A DNA stretch of 64,000 nt from Streptomyces sp. NBC_00190 (GTDB lineage: Bacteria > Actinomycetota > Actinomycetes > Streptomycetales > Streptomycetaceae), in NCBI RefSeq assembly GCF_036203305.1, contig NZ_CP108131.1, positions 1,116,001 through 1,180,000 of the forward strand, in the 5' to 3' direction. Of this stretch, positions 51,359-60,738 are shown one piece after another; position 1 is the stretch's first letter, and each line of letters begins with the position of its first letter. The notes under the pieces are model-generated. The model saw only the letters and a program-made list of their open reading frames with translations. It did no database searches and was not told the origin of the DNA. The position numbers and the translations under genes were made by a program.

Positions 51359-52780
51359 ATGCCGTCCCACTTGTTCGCGGACCGTCCCGCGCAACCACCC
51401 GAGCCGGGGTCGGTGGACGCACTGATCTCGCAGACCCGGCGCCTTCGGGGTGAAGTGGACGCGGTCCGCCGCGACACCGTCGTCGACGACGACGACGCCC
51501 AGGGCCGCTGGCAGCGCGCGCTGTGTGATCTCGCCGTCCACCACCTCGACGACCTTCGCGAGCACCTGGGCCAGCTCAAGGAGGGCCTGCCGCCCGCGCC
51601 CGACACCGTCGAATTCCCCTCGGCGGCCCCCGAAGCCGGGCCCGAGGCGCAGACCCGCGTCGGCAGCGCCGAGTGGAACCTGCTGACGGACGAGGTCAGT
51701 TGGTCCGACGAGCTGTTCCAGATCTTCGGCCGGTCCCCCGAGTCGGGCGCGCTCCCGCTCGACGAACTGGGCTCCACCCTCTTCTCCGAGGACCAGCCGC
51801 TGCTCACCGCGTGGGTCACCGCCTGCCTGGTGGACGGCAAACCGATCGACGGTGAGTTCCGCATCGTCCGGGCCGACGGGAGGGTCCGGACCTTGCAGAT
51901 GAGAGCCGAGCCGGTACTCGACTCCGACGGCTGCACGGCATCCATGTGGGCCGTGCTGCGGGACGTGAGTGAACTGCGCCGGAGCCAGCGGGCGGTGCGC
52001 GAGTCACGGGACTCGCTGCAGCGCCAGCGGGAGATCGCGCAGACCGAGCACCGGCTGGCGGTCGAGCTGCAGGAAGCCGTGCTCCCCCCGTGGCGCGGCT
52101 CCCTGCGGTTCCCGTACAGCAGCTCGGGCTCGCTCGACGTGGCCGCGCACTACCTGCCGTCGGCGACCCGCGCACTGATCGGCGGCGACTGGTACGACGC
52201 CCTCGAACTCCCCGACGGACGCTCGATGCTGACCGTCGGCGACCTGACCGGGCACGGGGTCACCGCGACCTCCGGGATGGCGATGATGCTCGGCGCCCTG
52301 CGCGGCATGGCCATGGCCGGCATCGAGCCCGGCCCCCTGATGGGCTGGCTGAACCAGCTCCTGGAGACCTCCGTACAGCCCGCGCTCGGCTCGGCCGTGT
52401 GCTGCCGGTACGATCCCGTGCGCCGCGCGCTCTCCTGGGCGCAGGCCGGACACCCCGCCCCCCTGCTCTTCCGCCACGGCTCCGGCCGCTCCCTGGCACC
52501 GCCGGAGGGCGTCCTCCTCGGCGCCACCTCCGGAGCCTCGTACGGGCAGGCCGAGGAGCGACTGGAGGTCGGCGACGTACTCGTCCTGCACACGGACGGG
52601 CTGACGCCGCGCAGCATCGAGTTCAGCCGGGCCGACGGAGCCGAGCGGCTGCTGGCGCTCGCGCCCCGGTTCTCGGCGGCGCGGTCGGCACAGGACTGTG
52701 TGCGGATGGTGATCGAGGAGTTCGGCGAGAGCGAGCGCGAGGACGACGCCTGCGTGCTGGTGGCCCGGGTCGGCTCCTGA
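51359..52780 (+). CDS. PAS-domain PP2C (SpoIIE/RsbU-type) phosphatase
   Basis: The protein has 473 residues. An N-terminal helical region (~20-75) is followed by a PAS fold (~95-215: VGSAEWNLLTDEVSWSDELFQIFGRSPES, GEFRIVRADGRVRTLQMRAEPVLD), a coiled-coil linker (RRSQRAVRESRDSLQRQREIAQ) and a C-terminal SpoIIE domain with IGGDWYDALELPDGRSMLTVGDLTGHGVTATSGM and DVLVLHTDGLTPRS holding the metal-binding aspartates. Such enzymes dephosphorylate anti-anti-sigma factors and switch sigma-factor partner modules. No anti-sigma or STAS gene is adjacent. A good terminator follows. Confidence 0.92.
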   Translation: MPSHLFADRPAQPPEPGSVDALISQTRRLRGEVDAVRRDTVVDDDDAQGRWQRALCDLAVHHLDDLREHLGQLKEGLPPAPDTVEFPSAAPEAGPEAQTRVGSAEWNLLTDEVSWSDELFQIFGRSPESGALPLDELGSTLFSEDQPLLTAWVTACLVDGKPIDGEFRIVRADGRVRTLQMRAEPVLDSDGCTASMWAVLRDVSELRRSQRAVRESRDSLQRQREIAQTEHRLAVELQEAVLPPWRGSLRFPYSSSGSLDVAAHYLPSATRALIGGDWYDALELPDGRSMLTVGDLTGHGVTATSGMAMMLGALRGMAMAGIEPGPLMGWLNQLLETSVQPALGSAVCCRYDPVRRALSWAQAGHPAPLLFRHGSGRSLAPPEGVLLGATSGASYGQAEERLEVGDVLVLHTDGLTPRSIEFSRADGAERLLALAPRFSAARSAQDCVRMVIEEFGESEREDDACVLVARVGS

Positions 52781-52816
52781 GCGGGAACAGCCGCGGGAAC
52801 AGCCGTAAGGCTTCAG

Positions 52817-52838
52817 GGCCGCGCCGGAAGGCGCGGCC
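52817..52838 (+). terminator. Intrinsic terminator after the PP2C gene
   Basis: GGCCGCGCC and GGCGCGGCC pair around GGAA, followed by TTTCTCGTCTCCTTTCG. It is the most textbook terminator in the window. Confidence 0.85.
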
Positions 52839-52865
52839 TTTCTCGTCTCCTTTCGCCTCCGGCCA

Positions 52866-54395
52866 CTACACCTCCGTACCGCGCGGGCTGCGCGGTGCCG
52901 GGATGTCAGGCAGGGCCAGCTCGATCTCCTCGCGCAGGTCCTCGATGCGCGCGTACCCCGCGTACTGGCCGGTGAGCCGGTACATCTCGCGCAGCCGGTC
53001 CCATGTCCGGTGCGAGGAGGTCTCGTTGATCGACACCAGGGCCAGCCGGGCGTAGCGGTCGGCCTGTTCGGGATCGTCGGCGATGAAGCAGGCCGAGGCC
53101 ATCGAGATGTAGTCGAAGATCTGCGAGCGCTGGTAGCCGTCGCCGCGCAGCCGCAGGGCCTCCTTGGCGTGGCGCGCGGCGATCGGCGCAGCCGTGGCGT
53201 CGTGGTCGGCGAGCGTACGGTACGCCAGCGCCTGCATGCCGTGCAGGTCCGCCTCGTCGAAGTGCTGCATCCAGCTCGGCGGCGGTACGTCGCCCTTGTC
53301 GGAGACGAACAGCTCCTCCGCCTCGCCCAGGGTGCGGCGCATGGCCTGGCCCTTGCCCATGGCGGCCTGCGCCCAGGCCTCGATGGTGTGCAGCATGGCG
53401 CGGGTGCGCGGCAGGGTCTGCTCGCCGGAGCCCGACTGGGCCAGCTTCATCAGGTCGAGGGCTTCGTTCGGCTTGCCGAGGTGGACCATCTGGCGCGCGG
53501 CCCGGGACAGCGCCTCGCCAGCGCGCGGCCGGTCGCCGCCCTCGCGCGCGGCGTGCGCGGCGATGACGAAGTACTTCTGCGCCGTGGGTTCGAGGCCCAC
53601 GTCGTGGGACATCCAGCCGGCGAGCACGGCGAGGTTGGCCGCCACCCCCCATAGCCGCCGCTGGAGGTGGTCGGGGTGGTGGTAGGCGAGCATCCCGCCC
53701 ACCTCGTTGAGCTGGCCGACGACCGCCTTGCGCTGGAGGCCACCTCCTCTGGAGGCGTCCCAGGCGCGGAACACCTCGACGGAGCGTTCCAGTGCCTCGA
53801 TCTCCTGGGAGCCGATGGGCGCGGCCTCGTAGCGGTCGTAGCCCGCGGGGTCGGCCTGGAAAGAGCCCCCGAAGCGCTGCGTCTCCTTGGCGAGGGCGGG
53901 GTCGGTGTGGAGCCAGTCGTGCATGGCGTTGGTGAGGGCGGAGCCGGCGGTGAGCACGGCGCCCGCGCCCATCAGACCGCGACGGTTGAGCATGAGGTCC
54001 ATTCCCGTGAATTCGGTGAGGACCGCGGCTGTGCGTTCGGGCGCCCATGGCATTCCGTCGGGGTTCTCCTGACCCCCGTCCGGCTGCCTTCTGCTGGTGC
54101 GCCGCTGCCGTACGAACCCGAGGTCCTCGATGGTCACGACACGACCGAGCCGCTCGGTGAACAGTGCTGCCAGTACCGTGGGCACCGGTTCGCGCGGGGA
54201 CTCCCCCATGTCGATCCAGCGCCGTACCCGCGAGGTGTCGGTGGCCAGCTGGGGGTGGCCCATGGCCGCCGCCTGCCGATTGACCATCCTCGCGAGTTCG
54301 CCTTTCGACCAGCCGGCCAGGCCGAACAGGTCGTTCAAGCGGGTGTTCGGACCTTTGCTCACGTCAAGCCCCCAGGTTCTCGGCTGAGTTGACAT
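52866..54395 (-). CDS. NsdA/NsdB-like HTH-TPR developmental regulator
   Basis: The protein has 509 residues. An N-terminal Cro/C1-like HTH (RLNDLFGLAGWSKGELARMVNRQAAAMGHPQLATDTSRVRRWIDMGESPREPVPTVL) is followed by a hydrophobic stretch (LNRRGLMGAGAVLTAGSALT) and a series of TPR-like helix pairs (AAREGGDRPRAGEALSRAARQMVHLGKPNEALDLMKLAQ, DEADLHGMQALAYRTLADHDA). This is the layout of the Streptomyces NsdA/NsdB negative regulators of sporulation and antibiotics. The ATG at 54395 (MSTQPRTWGLDVSKG) is preferred. Divergent from the APH-fold gene. Confidence 0.8.
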   Translation of the reverse strand: MSTQPRTWGLDVSKGPNTRLNDLFGLAGWSKGELARMVNRQAAAMGHPQLATDTSRVRRWIDMGESPREPVPTVLAALFTERLGRVVTIEDLGFVRQRRTSRRQPDGGQENPDGMPWAPERTAAVLTEFTGMDLMLNRRGLMGAGAVLTAGSALTNAMHDWLHTDPALAKETQRFGGSFQADPAGYDRYEAAPIGSQEIEALERSVEVFRAWDASRGGGLQRKAVVGQLNEVGGMLAYHHPDHLQRRLWGVAANLAVLAGWMSHDVGLEPTAQKYFVIAAHAAREGGDRPRAGEALSRAARQMVHLGKPNEALDLMKLAQSGSGEQTLPRTRAMLHTIEAWAQAAMGKGQAMRRTLGEAEELFVSDKGDVPPPSWMQHFDEADLHGMQALAYRTLADHDATAAPIAARHAKEALRLRGDGYQRSQIFDYISMASACFIADDPEQADRYARLALVSINETSSHRTWDRLREMYRLTGQYAGYARIEDLREEIELALPDIPAPRSPRGTEV

Positions 54396-54593
54396 TAGCC
54401 CGCCGTCAGATGCCCGGCGACTATTCGCCAGGCTTCGCCAGGGCACGCTCGATGATGCGCCACCCACGCCCGGGTGTCTGGTTGGAATGCGCCTCCCCGC
54501 CCCGGTTCACCGGCGGAGCTCCCCAGGGTGAAGTACGGGATCCGGCGGGGCGGCGTACGCAAATCGTCGGCGCACGAAGGGATCCGTAACGCC

Positions 54594-55718
54594 ATGTACG
54601 CAGCAACGTCCTCCGTGTCCGCCCCGGTCCGGCCGCACCGCACGCTCCCGGCGGGCGGCGGCTCCTACCTCGAACCCGGCCGTCCCGCCATTCCGGCGCA
54701 GGGCGCCGTACGAGCGCGGCGGATGCCGGGAGCCGGATCTCAGCCGCTCAGCGGAAGAATCGACCTCTCGGGGCCGCAGGGGGCGCAACTGCGCACCGCG
54801 CTCGCCTCGGTGCAGCGGATCTGTCCGGAGTTCGCGCCGGTCCAGGTGCTGCGGCGCAGCGGCCGGTCGGTCCTCCTGGTGGGCACCACCGGACGGATGA
54901 CCGCCGTCGCGAAGGTTTTACTGGACCACTCGCCCGAGTGGCGTGAGCGGTACCGGCACGAAATAGGAGCATATCGGACGTTCGTCCGACACCGCCCGCC
55001 GGTCCGCGTGCCGCGGCTGATCGCCGCCGACCCGGAGAACTGCGTACTGATCGTCGAGCGGATGGCGGGCCGGGTCGCGGCGCTGCAGCGGCATCCCGTG
55101 GAGGCCCCGCCGCGGGTCGACGTACGGACGGCCCTGGGCGCGGTGTGCCGGGTCAACCAGTGGCGTCCGCCGGCCGATCTGTTCGGGACCCCGCTGAACT
55201 ACGCGCGGCGGATCGCCCGCGACTACGAGCTGGGCCTGCTGACCGACCGGGACCTCGGTGACCTGCAGAAACTGCTGCACGGCGTCAAGCTGTCGGGCAC
55301 GTCCCTGCAGTTCAACCACGGTGACGCGCTCCTGTCGAACCTGCTGCTGTCCCCGGCCGGGCCGGTGCTCCTGGACTGGGAGCACGCGGGCTGGTACCTG
55401 CCGGGCTACGACCTGGCCACCCTGTGGACGGTGCTGGGCGACGCCCCGGCGGCGCGCAGCCAGATCAGCCGGCTCGCGCAGTCGGCCGGTCCGGCGGCGC
55501 GGGACGCGTTCCTGGTCAATCTGATGCTGGTGCTGACCCGGGAGATCCGGATGTCGGAGACGGCGGTCCAGCGCTCGATGCTGGCGACCGCTCCGGCCCA
55601 GCCCCTGATGGCCGGCGCCCTGTCGTCCGGAGAGGAGCAGCGGCTGTTGCTGCGCCGGCTGCACGACGACGCCGGAATGGCGCGCGGAGCGATCCGCGCG
55701 GCGGTCGGCACCCGCTGA
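54594..55718 (+). CDS. APH-fold phosphotransferase
   Basis: The protein has 374 residues. A disordered basic N-terminus (~1-60) precedes an aminoglycoside-phosphotransferase-like kinase fold. The catalytic loop is [16 protein letters not shown] (H-G-D-x4-N), and the metal-binding motif is [20 protein letters not shown] (D-W-E). The N-lobe lysine is probably in [10 protein letters not shown]. The substrate is unknown; there is no reason to assume drug resistance. Divergent from the NsdA-like regulator, and followed by a strong terminator. Confidence 0.85.
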   Translation: MYAATSSVSAPVRPHRTLPAGGGSYLEPGRPAIPAQGAVRARRMPGAGSQPLSGRIDLSGPQGAQLRTALASVQRICPEFAPVQVLRRSGRSVLLVGTTGRMTAVAKVLLDHSPEWRERYRHEIGAYRTFVRHRPPVRVPRLIAADPENCVLIVERMAGRVAALQRHPVEAPPRVDVRTALGAVCRVNQWRPPADLFGTPLNYARRIARDYELGLLTDRDLGDLQKLLHGVKLSGTSLQFNHGDALLSNLLLSPAGPVLLDWEHAGWYLPGYDLATLWTVLGDAPAARSQISRLAQSAGPAARDAFLVNLMLVLTREIRMSETAVQRSMLATAPAQPLMAGALSSGEEQRLLLRRLHDDAGMARGAIRAAVGTR

Positions 55719-55740
55719 CGCGTCCCGCGTCCCCCTTACG

Positions 55741-55775
55741 CGAAGTCCCGCGGCCCCCACCGCCGCGGGACTTCG
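55741..55775 (+). terminator. 13-bp stem terminator after the APH-fold gene
   Basis: CGAAGTCCCGCGG and CCGCGGGACTTCG are exact complements around a 9-base loop, 22 bases past the stop codon. Confidence 0.8.
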
Positions 55776-55777
55776 CT

Positions 55778-55831
55778 CGTACGCAAGTGCGTACGTCGGC
55801 ACGTACGCGGGCGCACACCCGGGCGCGTACG
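55778..55831. repeat. Phased CGTACG hexamer array
   Basis: Four copies of the palindrome CGTACG start at 55778, 55790, 55802 and 55826, i.e. at spacings of exactly 12, 12 and 24 bases. The array lies directly after the terminator and about 130 bases upstream of the membrane-protein gene at 55960. Spacer sequences differ, so the hexamer is the conserved element. Confidence 0.6.
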
Positions 55832-55959
55832 CCGCGAGGCGGATCCGCCTCCCCCGCACGGCGGAAGCGGATCCGCCCGGCGGGCGATCCGCGCGCACCG
55901 CGCGGCTGCGATCTTCGGATCAGACCGGGCAACCGCTGCCCGCCACTCCGGAGGTAGCC

Positions 55960-56574
55960 ATGTCCGTGCATGCCGGGACGAGACCGTCGGGCGGCCGCGT
56001 GCGCGCCGCCTGGAGGGCCGCGCACACCCCCGTGGCAGGAGTTCCGCGCTGGGCGCGGATCGCCGCGTACGCCATCCCCTTCACCGTCCTGCCGTCCGGC
56101 ATCTGGCGGCTGGGCCTCCTCTTCGTCGACCATTCCGCGGCGGACAGCGGGCGGCTGCCGCACTGGCTGCCGCTCGACGTGTACGTCGTCGTCCTCTCGG
56201 TCCTCTCCGAGCTGCTGGCCTTCACCGCCGTCGGGCTGGTCGCCGCCTGGGGAGAGGTCGTGCCCCGCTGGATCCCGGTCCTCGGCGGCCGGCGGATCCC
56301 GGTGGCCGCCGCCTGCGTCCCGGCCGCGCTCGGCGCCTTCGCGCTGACCGTCCTCTGGACCGTCCTGGCGGCGGTGACCCAGGTGGCCGGGACCACCGTC
56401 CAGGGCGATCCGCTGCCCGACGACTTCCCCAGCGAGGCGGGTGGCTGGAGCGCGGTGTGGTTCTACGTCTGCTACACCCCGCTGGTGCTGTGGGGCCCGC
56501 TGCTGGGCGCGGTGACGGTGGCGTACTGGAGGAGGCGTGCGGGCGGCGGCGCCGGAGCCCTTGACATCACATGA
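55960..56574 (+). CDS. Four-helix membrane protein, conserved hypothetical
   Basis: The protein has 204 residues. Four hydrophobic segments are clear: IAAYAIPFTVLPSGIWRLGLLF, VYVVVLSVLSELLAFTAVGLVAAW, VAAACVPAALGAFALTVLWTVLAAV and AVWFYVCYTPLVLWGPLLGAVTVAYW. The N-terminus is basic. I do not recognise a functional family. The start has GGAGGTAGCC upstream, a strong ribosome binding site. Confidence 0.75.
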   Translation: MSVHAGTRPSGGRVRAAWRAAHTPVAGVPRWARIAAYAIPFTVLPSGIWRLGLLFVDHSAADSGRLPHWLPLDVYVVVLSVLSELLAFTAVGLVAAWGEVVPRWIPVLGGRRIPVAAACVPAALGAFALTVLWTVLAAVTQVAGTTVQGDPLPDDFPSEAGGWSAVWFYVCYTPLVLWGPLLGAVTVAYWRRRAGGGAGALDIT

Positions 56575-56653
56575 TCCCCCGAACACCTTTTCTGACTCAG
56601 CATCAGACATGCTGGAGCCGTTCCCTTCCTCCCCACACCGCTGGAGCCTGCCC

Positions 56654-58453
56654 ATGTCCGCAAGCGCTTCGCGCACCTCCCCCGACGGCCTCCCGTCCAG
56701 ACGTACCGTCCTCGCCGGGACGGGCGCCGGGGTGCTCACCGCCACCGTGCTGCCGTCCGCCGCCGCACGGGCCGTCGGCGCCGGTGCCCAAGAGGGGCCA
56801 CCGCTCGGCGAGTACGACGTCGTCGTGGTCGGTGCCGGGGCCTCCGGGATGACCGCCGCGCTCACGGCCGCCAAGCGGGGGCTGAGCGTTCTGGTGGTGG
56901 AGAAGGCGCCCACCTTCGGCGGGTCCGCCGCGCGCTCGGGGGCCGGGATCTGGCTGCCCAACAACTCGGTGATCCTGGGCGCCGGGGTGCCGGACACCCC
57001 GCAGAAGGCGGCGGCGTACCTCTCCGCGGTCGTCGGGCCCGAGGTGCCGGCGGACCGGCAGGCCGCCTTCCTCGCCAACGGGCCGCGGATGCTGGACTTC
57101 GTGATGGCCAACAGCCCGCTCAGGTTCCGCTTCATGGAGGGGTACAGCGACTACTACCCCAACCTGCCGGGCGGGCTGCCGAACGGCCGCTCCATCGAGC
57201 CCGACCAGATCGACGGGAACATCCTCGGTGCCGAACTGGCCCGGCTGAACCCGGCGTACATGCCGGTCCCCGCCGGGATGGTGGTCTTCAGCCAGGACTA
57301 CAAGTGGCTGAACCTGGCGGCCGTGAACGCCAAGGGCCTCGCGGTGTCCACGGAGTGCCTGGCTCGCGGCACGAAGGCGGCGCTGCTGGGGCAGAAGCCG
57401 CTGACGATGGGCCAGGCCCTGGCGGCCGGGCTGCGCGCCGGGCTGCAGCGGGCGGGGGTGCCGGTGTGGCTGAACAGCCCGCTGGTCGACCTGGTCCAGG
57501 AGGGCGGCGCGGTGACCGGGGTGGTCGTGGAGAAGGAGGGCGTACGGGGCACCGTACGGACCCGGCGCGGCGTGGTCATCGGCTCGGGCGGCTTCGAGCA
57601 CAACGCGTCGATGCGGGCGCAGTACCAGCAGCAGCCGATCGGCACCCAGTGGTCGGTGGGGGCGAAGGAGAACACGGGCGACGGGATCCTGGCGGGGCAG
57701 CGGGCCGGGGCGGCGCTCGCCCTGATGGAGGACGCCTGGTGGGGCCCGTCGATCCCGCTGCCCGGGGAGCCCTACTTCTGCCTCGCCGAACGGACCCTGC
57801 CGGGCGGGCTGATCGTGAACGGGAACGGCGCGCGGTTCGTCAACGAGGCCGCCCCCTACAGCGACGTGGTGCACGTGATGTACGAGAAGGACCGGGGCGC
57901 GACCGGTTCGCACATCCCGGCGTGGCTGATCGTGGACCAGAACTACCGCAACAAGTACCTGTTCAAGGACGTCCTGCCGATGATCGTCTTCCCCGACTCG
58001 TGGTACGAGGCGGGCGCGGCGAAGAGGGCGTGGACCTGGGACGCGCTGGCCGGGCAGATCGGGGTCCCGGCGGCGGCGCTGCGGGCGACCTTGAACCGGT
58101 TCAACGCGCAGGCGTGGAACGGGACCGATCCCGACTTCCACCGGGGCGACACGGCGTACGACCACTACTACACGGACCCGGGGGTGACTCCGAACTCCTG
58201 CCTGGCACCCGTCTGGGCGCCGCCGTTCTACGCCTTCAAGATCGTGCCGGGCGACCTGGGCACGAAGGGCGGCATCGTGACGGACGCGCGGGCCCGGGCG
58301 CTGCGGGCGGACGGCTCGGTGATCCGGGGCCTGTACGCGGCGGGGAACGCGAGCGCGGCGGTGATGGGCCACAGCTACGCGGGGGCCGGATCGACGATCG
58401 GCCCCGCGATGACGTTCGGCTACGTGGCGGCGACCGACATCGCGGACGCGTGA
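56654..58453 (+). CDS. Tat-exported 3-ketosteroid-dehydrogenase-like flavoprotein
   Basis: The protein has 599 residues. A twin-arginine signal (LPSRRTVLAGTGAGVLTATVLPSAAARA) precedes an FAD-binding domain YDVVVVGAGASGMTAALTAAKRGLSVLVVEKAPTFGGSAARSGAGIWLPNN, and the C-terminus HSYAGAGSTIGPAMTFGYVAATDIA closes the FAD site as in KstD enzymes. The family introduces a 1,2-double bond into 3-ketosteroids, though close homologues act on other cyclic ketones. Export of a KstD-type enzyme is unusual. The start at 56654 is preferred; an in-frame ATG lies 15 codons upstream. Confidence 0.8.
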   Translation: MSASASRTSPDGLPSRRTVLAGTGAGVLTATVLPSAAARAVGAGAQEGPPLGEYDVVVVGAGASGMTAALTAAKRGLSVLVVEKAPTFGGSAARSGAGIWLPNNSVILGAGVPDTPQKAAAYLSAVVGPEVPADRQAAFLANGPRMLDFVMANSPLRFRFMEGYSDYYPNLPGGLPNGRSIEPDQIDGNILGAELARLNPAYMPVPAGMVVFSQDYKWLNLAAVNAKGLAVSTECLARGTKAALLGQKPLTMGQALAAGLRAGLQRAGVPVWLNSPLVDLVQEGGAVTGVVVEKEGVRGTVRTRRGVVIGSGGFEHNASMRAQYQQQPIGTQWSVGAKENTGDGILAGQRAGAALALMEDAWWGPSIPLPGEPYFCLAERTLPGGLIVNGNGARFVNEAAPYSDVVHVMYEKDRGATGSHIPAWLIVDQNYRNKYLFKDVLPMIVFPDSWYEAGAAKRAWTWDALAGQIGVPAAALRATLNRFNAQAWNGTDPDFHRGDTAYDHYYTDPGVTPNSCLAPVWAPPFYAFKIVPGDLGTKGGIVTDARARALRADGSVIRGLYAAGNASAAVMGHSYAGAGSTIGPAMTFGYVAATDIADA

Positions 58454-58463
58454 TTCCTGTGGA

Positions 58464-58964
58464 TCAGCCCTGCTGGAAGAGCTCGGCGGGGAGCGGCTTC
58501 AGGAGGGCGTAGAGGTCGTCGGTGATCGGGCGGTCCCAGCTGGCGATGGTGACCAGCACGTTGTCGCTGCGGTCGAACTGGACGCAGGAGATGCGGGACT
58601 CCGACAGCTTGATCTTCCGGACGATGAGGAGGTTGTCGCCCTGCATGACGGGGCAGTCCTCGACGCCGGTGACCTCGACGTCCTCGTCGTTCTCCAGGGC
58701 GTCGAGGAGCTGGGCGACCTCGAAGGGGACCTGGCCGTCGGCGAGGTCCCGGGCGGGAGAGCCCTCCGGGAGGTTGCCGATGATCATCGCGGGGCCGCGT
58801 CCGCCGAACAGGTCGTAGCGGAGGAAGACACCCTGGCAGCTGCCGTCGGGCGCGGGCAGCAGCCCGGCCCCGAGATTGCCCGGCCAGTCCCCCGGGTCCA
58901 TGGCCAGGACGTCGAAGTCCGGGCCGGCGGGGGTGGCGGCGCGGTGGCGGCGGAGGAAGGACAT
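58464..58964 (-). CDS. Conserved hypothetical protein, 166 aa
   Basis: This is a soluble protein: MSFLRRHRAATPAGPDFDVLAMDPGDWPGNLGAGLLPAPDGSCQG, then strand-rich YDLFGGRGPAMIIGNLPEGS, an acidic ALENDEDVEVTGVED stretch and a C-terminal DRPITDDLYALLKPLPAELFQQG. Family unknown to me; the high codon bias and a good ATG with GGAGGAAGG-like upstream sequence support expression. Convergent with the flavoprotein gene. Confidence 0.65.
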   Translation of the reverse strand: MSFLRRHRAATPAGPDFDVLAMDPGDWPGNLGAGLLPAPDGSCQGVFLRYDLFGGRGPAMIIGNLPEGSPARDLADGQVPFEVAQLLDALENDEDVEVTGVEDCPVMQGDNLLIVRKIKLSESRISCVQFDRSDNVLVTIASWDRPITDDLYALLKPLPAELFQQG

Positions 58965-59049
58965 GCCGCCATGGTACGTGGCCGCACGGGTTTTCCGGCC
59001 CGGGGGCCCGCATCCCCGACCTGGCCGGGCCGCCCGCCGGTCAGGCCCG

Positions 59050-59868
59050 TCAGACCGGCGGGACCAGGGTGAAGTAGTGCGCCAACAGGGTGGCGTCGCC
59101 GGTGACCCGCAGGCCGGCGGCGGGCAGCCGGCGCCAGAGGAACAGGGCGAGGTCCGAGGCGGTCCCGGCTGCCTCGACGTCCGCCGGGGCGGTGTCGTCG
59201 GGCGTCGGCAGGACCTCGTCGCCGTCGAAGAGGACGGTCCAGGATTCCGGGCCGTCCGTACGCCGGAAGCGGTACCGCTCCCCCGCACCGGCCGGTGCGC
59301 CCTGCCAGGAGCGCCGTGCCGGAGCCATGACCTCGAAGGTCTGGGCCACGGCGTCCGCCGCCAGGTCCGGATCGAGCGGGGCCGGGGCGCCTTTCACGGA
59401 CTGCGCGTCCCAGCGGTGGAGGGCCAGCTCGATCGTCTGCATCCGCAGCCAGAAACCCGAGCTCTGTTCGGCCGACCAGGTCCAGACCGCCGCGTCCGGC
59501 CCGAGCTCGCGCAGGAGCGCCTCCAGCTCCCGCGCGCCCTGCGCGAACCAGTCCGTCAGCCCCTCGGGCGCGGGGCCCGGGCTCGGGGCACGGCCGGGCA
59601 TCGGCCAGGCGGCCAGTGCCTCCGGGTCGGCGGGCAGACCGTACAGGGAGAGGTCCGTGGGGTCGGGTGCCTCGGTCAGGCGTTCCCGCAGGACGTGGCT
59701 GAGGTAGCGGTGCACTCCCCCCAGGTGTCCCACGAGGTCGCAGACCGACCAGCCGGGGCACGAGGGGACCAGTGGCGCCGGCCCGCCGGGGTCGAGCGCC
59801 CCGCGGACGGCCTTCTCGAATGCCGATGCCTCGCTCTGGAAGCGGGTGAGCCTGGAGTCGTGGTCCAT
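59050..59868 (-). CDS. Maleylpyruvate-isomerase-family mycothiol-dependent protein
   Basis: The protein has 272 residues. The N-terminal DinB-fold carries PSCPGWSVCDLVGHLGGVHRYL with the metal-binding histidine and QTIELALHRWDAQSVKG with the second. The C-terminal ~100 residues (AAGTASDLALFLWRRLPAAGLRVTGD) match the MDMPI C-terminal domain of Streptomyces paralogues. It differs from the shorter protein at 6796 in having this extra domain. Substrate unknown. Confidence 0.88.
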   Translation of the reverse strand: MDHDSRLTRFQSEASAFEKAVRGALDPGGPAPLVPSCPGWSVCDLVGHLGGVHRYLSHVLRERLTEAPDPTDLSLYGLPADPEALAAWPMPGRAPSPGPAPEGLTDWFAQGARELEALLRELGPDAAVWTWSAEQSSGFWLRMQTIELALHRWDAQSVKGAPAPLDPDLAADAVAQTFEVMAPARRSWQGAPAGAGERYRFRRTDGPESWTVLFDGDEVLPTPDDTAPADVEAAGTASDLALFLWRRLPAAGLRVTGDATLLAHYFTLVPPV

Positions 59869-59911
59869 GGGATCACTCTGCCCCGGCCCCGCCCGGGGCC
59901 CCCTGCTTGAG

Positions 59912-60325
59912 CTACGGGCGAACGTCTGCGGAGCGACCGGCGAGTTGCTCCAGGACGGCGACGGCCTCCGCGGCCCGGTCGGCGGCCACGAAGAGGTGGT
60001 CGTGGTGGTAGCCGGCGATGACGTTGCAGCTCAGACCGTGTGCGCCGAGTTCGGCCGCGAAGGCGGCGGTGAGCCCGACGGCGTCGAGGGCGGAGTGGAT
60101 CCGCAGGGTGATCCAGCCGGCCGTGTAGTCGTAGGCCAGGCCGGCCGCGTCGGCGTCCTCCTGGCGCAGGACCAGGGTGAGGCCCTCGGGCTCCAGGACG
60201 GTGGCGACGGGTGCGGTGCCCGCGGGGACGGTGGTGCCGGGGACGGTGCAGAACACGTACCGGCCCTCGTTCAGTTCGGGCCGCATCCCGCTCAGCAGCT
60301 TCCGCAGGTCGCTCTCTCCGCTCAT
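59912..60325 (-). CDS. ACT-domain-like protein
   Basis: The protein has 137 residues and a DUF/ACT_7-type layout: LRKLLSGMRPELNEGRYVFCTVPG, then ATVLEPEGLTLVLRQEDADAAGL and WITLRIHSALDAVGLTAAFAAELGAHGLSCNVIAGYHHDHLFV. ACT domains bind amino acids and regulate enzymes; here it stands alone. The active ligand is not deducible. Confidence 0.82.
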   Translation of the reverse strand: MSGESDLRKLLSGMRPELNEGRYVFCTVPGTTVPAGTAPVATVLEPEGLTLVLRQEDADAAGLAYDYTAGWITLRIHSALDAVGLTAAFAAELGAHGLSCNVIAGYHHDHLFVAADRAAEAVAVLEQLAGRSADVRP

Positions 60326-60334
60326 GCCGTCACC

Positions 60335-60738
60335 CTATCCACGGGTGTCGTCCTCGGAGAGGCGGCGGTACCACCGGGCCGACGGGACGGAGCCCCGGCC
60401 CCGGTGCCCGGCGTACGGCACGGGGTCGGGGAGGGTACGGCGGCGGAACTCCGCGTCCAGCAGGCACAGTACGCGGCCCGGTGCGCGCCGCGCTTCGGGC
60501 GGCAGTGCGCGGTGGCCGTCGGGGCAGATCGCTGCGGTCAGCCGCAGCCGGCTTCCGGGGCGGTCCAGGAAGTCCCGCTAGCGGCCCGGCAGTTCCTCCA
60601 GCCGGTGGATCCGGCCGTGCTCGGCCCGGCGGACTCCCGCGCTCGCGGCGGGCGACAGCCGGAGCCCGGCCGGCGCACCATCGGGCCGACGGCTCCGCGC
60701 CCCCGGTGGTGCGCCGCGCGCGGTCACGGCGGGGGAGG
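60335..60738 (-). pseudogene. Decayed gene fragment with in-frame amber codon
   Basis: From ~60738 a frame reads through RSRRPDGAPAGLRLSPAA and HGRIHRLEELPGR to a TAG at 60578-60580, then continues in the same frame for 80 more codons (RDFLDRPGSRLRLTAAICPD, GRVLCLLDAEFRRRTLPDPV) to TAG at 60335. The second part has good actinobacterial coding bias but no start codon with a ribosome binding site. I read it as a degenerate gene; the family is not recognised. The 413-base interval otherwise contains nothing. Confidence 0.4.

Noticed and set aside
54594..55718. Aminoglycoside resistance gene
   Set aside because: The fold is that of APH enzymes, but the long N-terminal extension and regulatory neighbourhood do not suggest drug modification.
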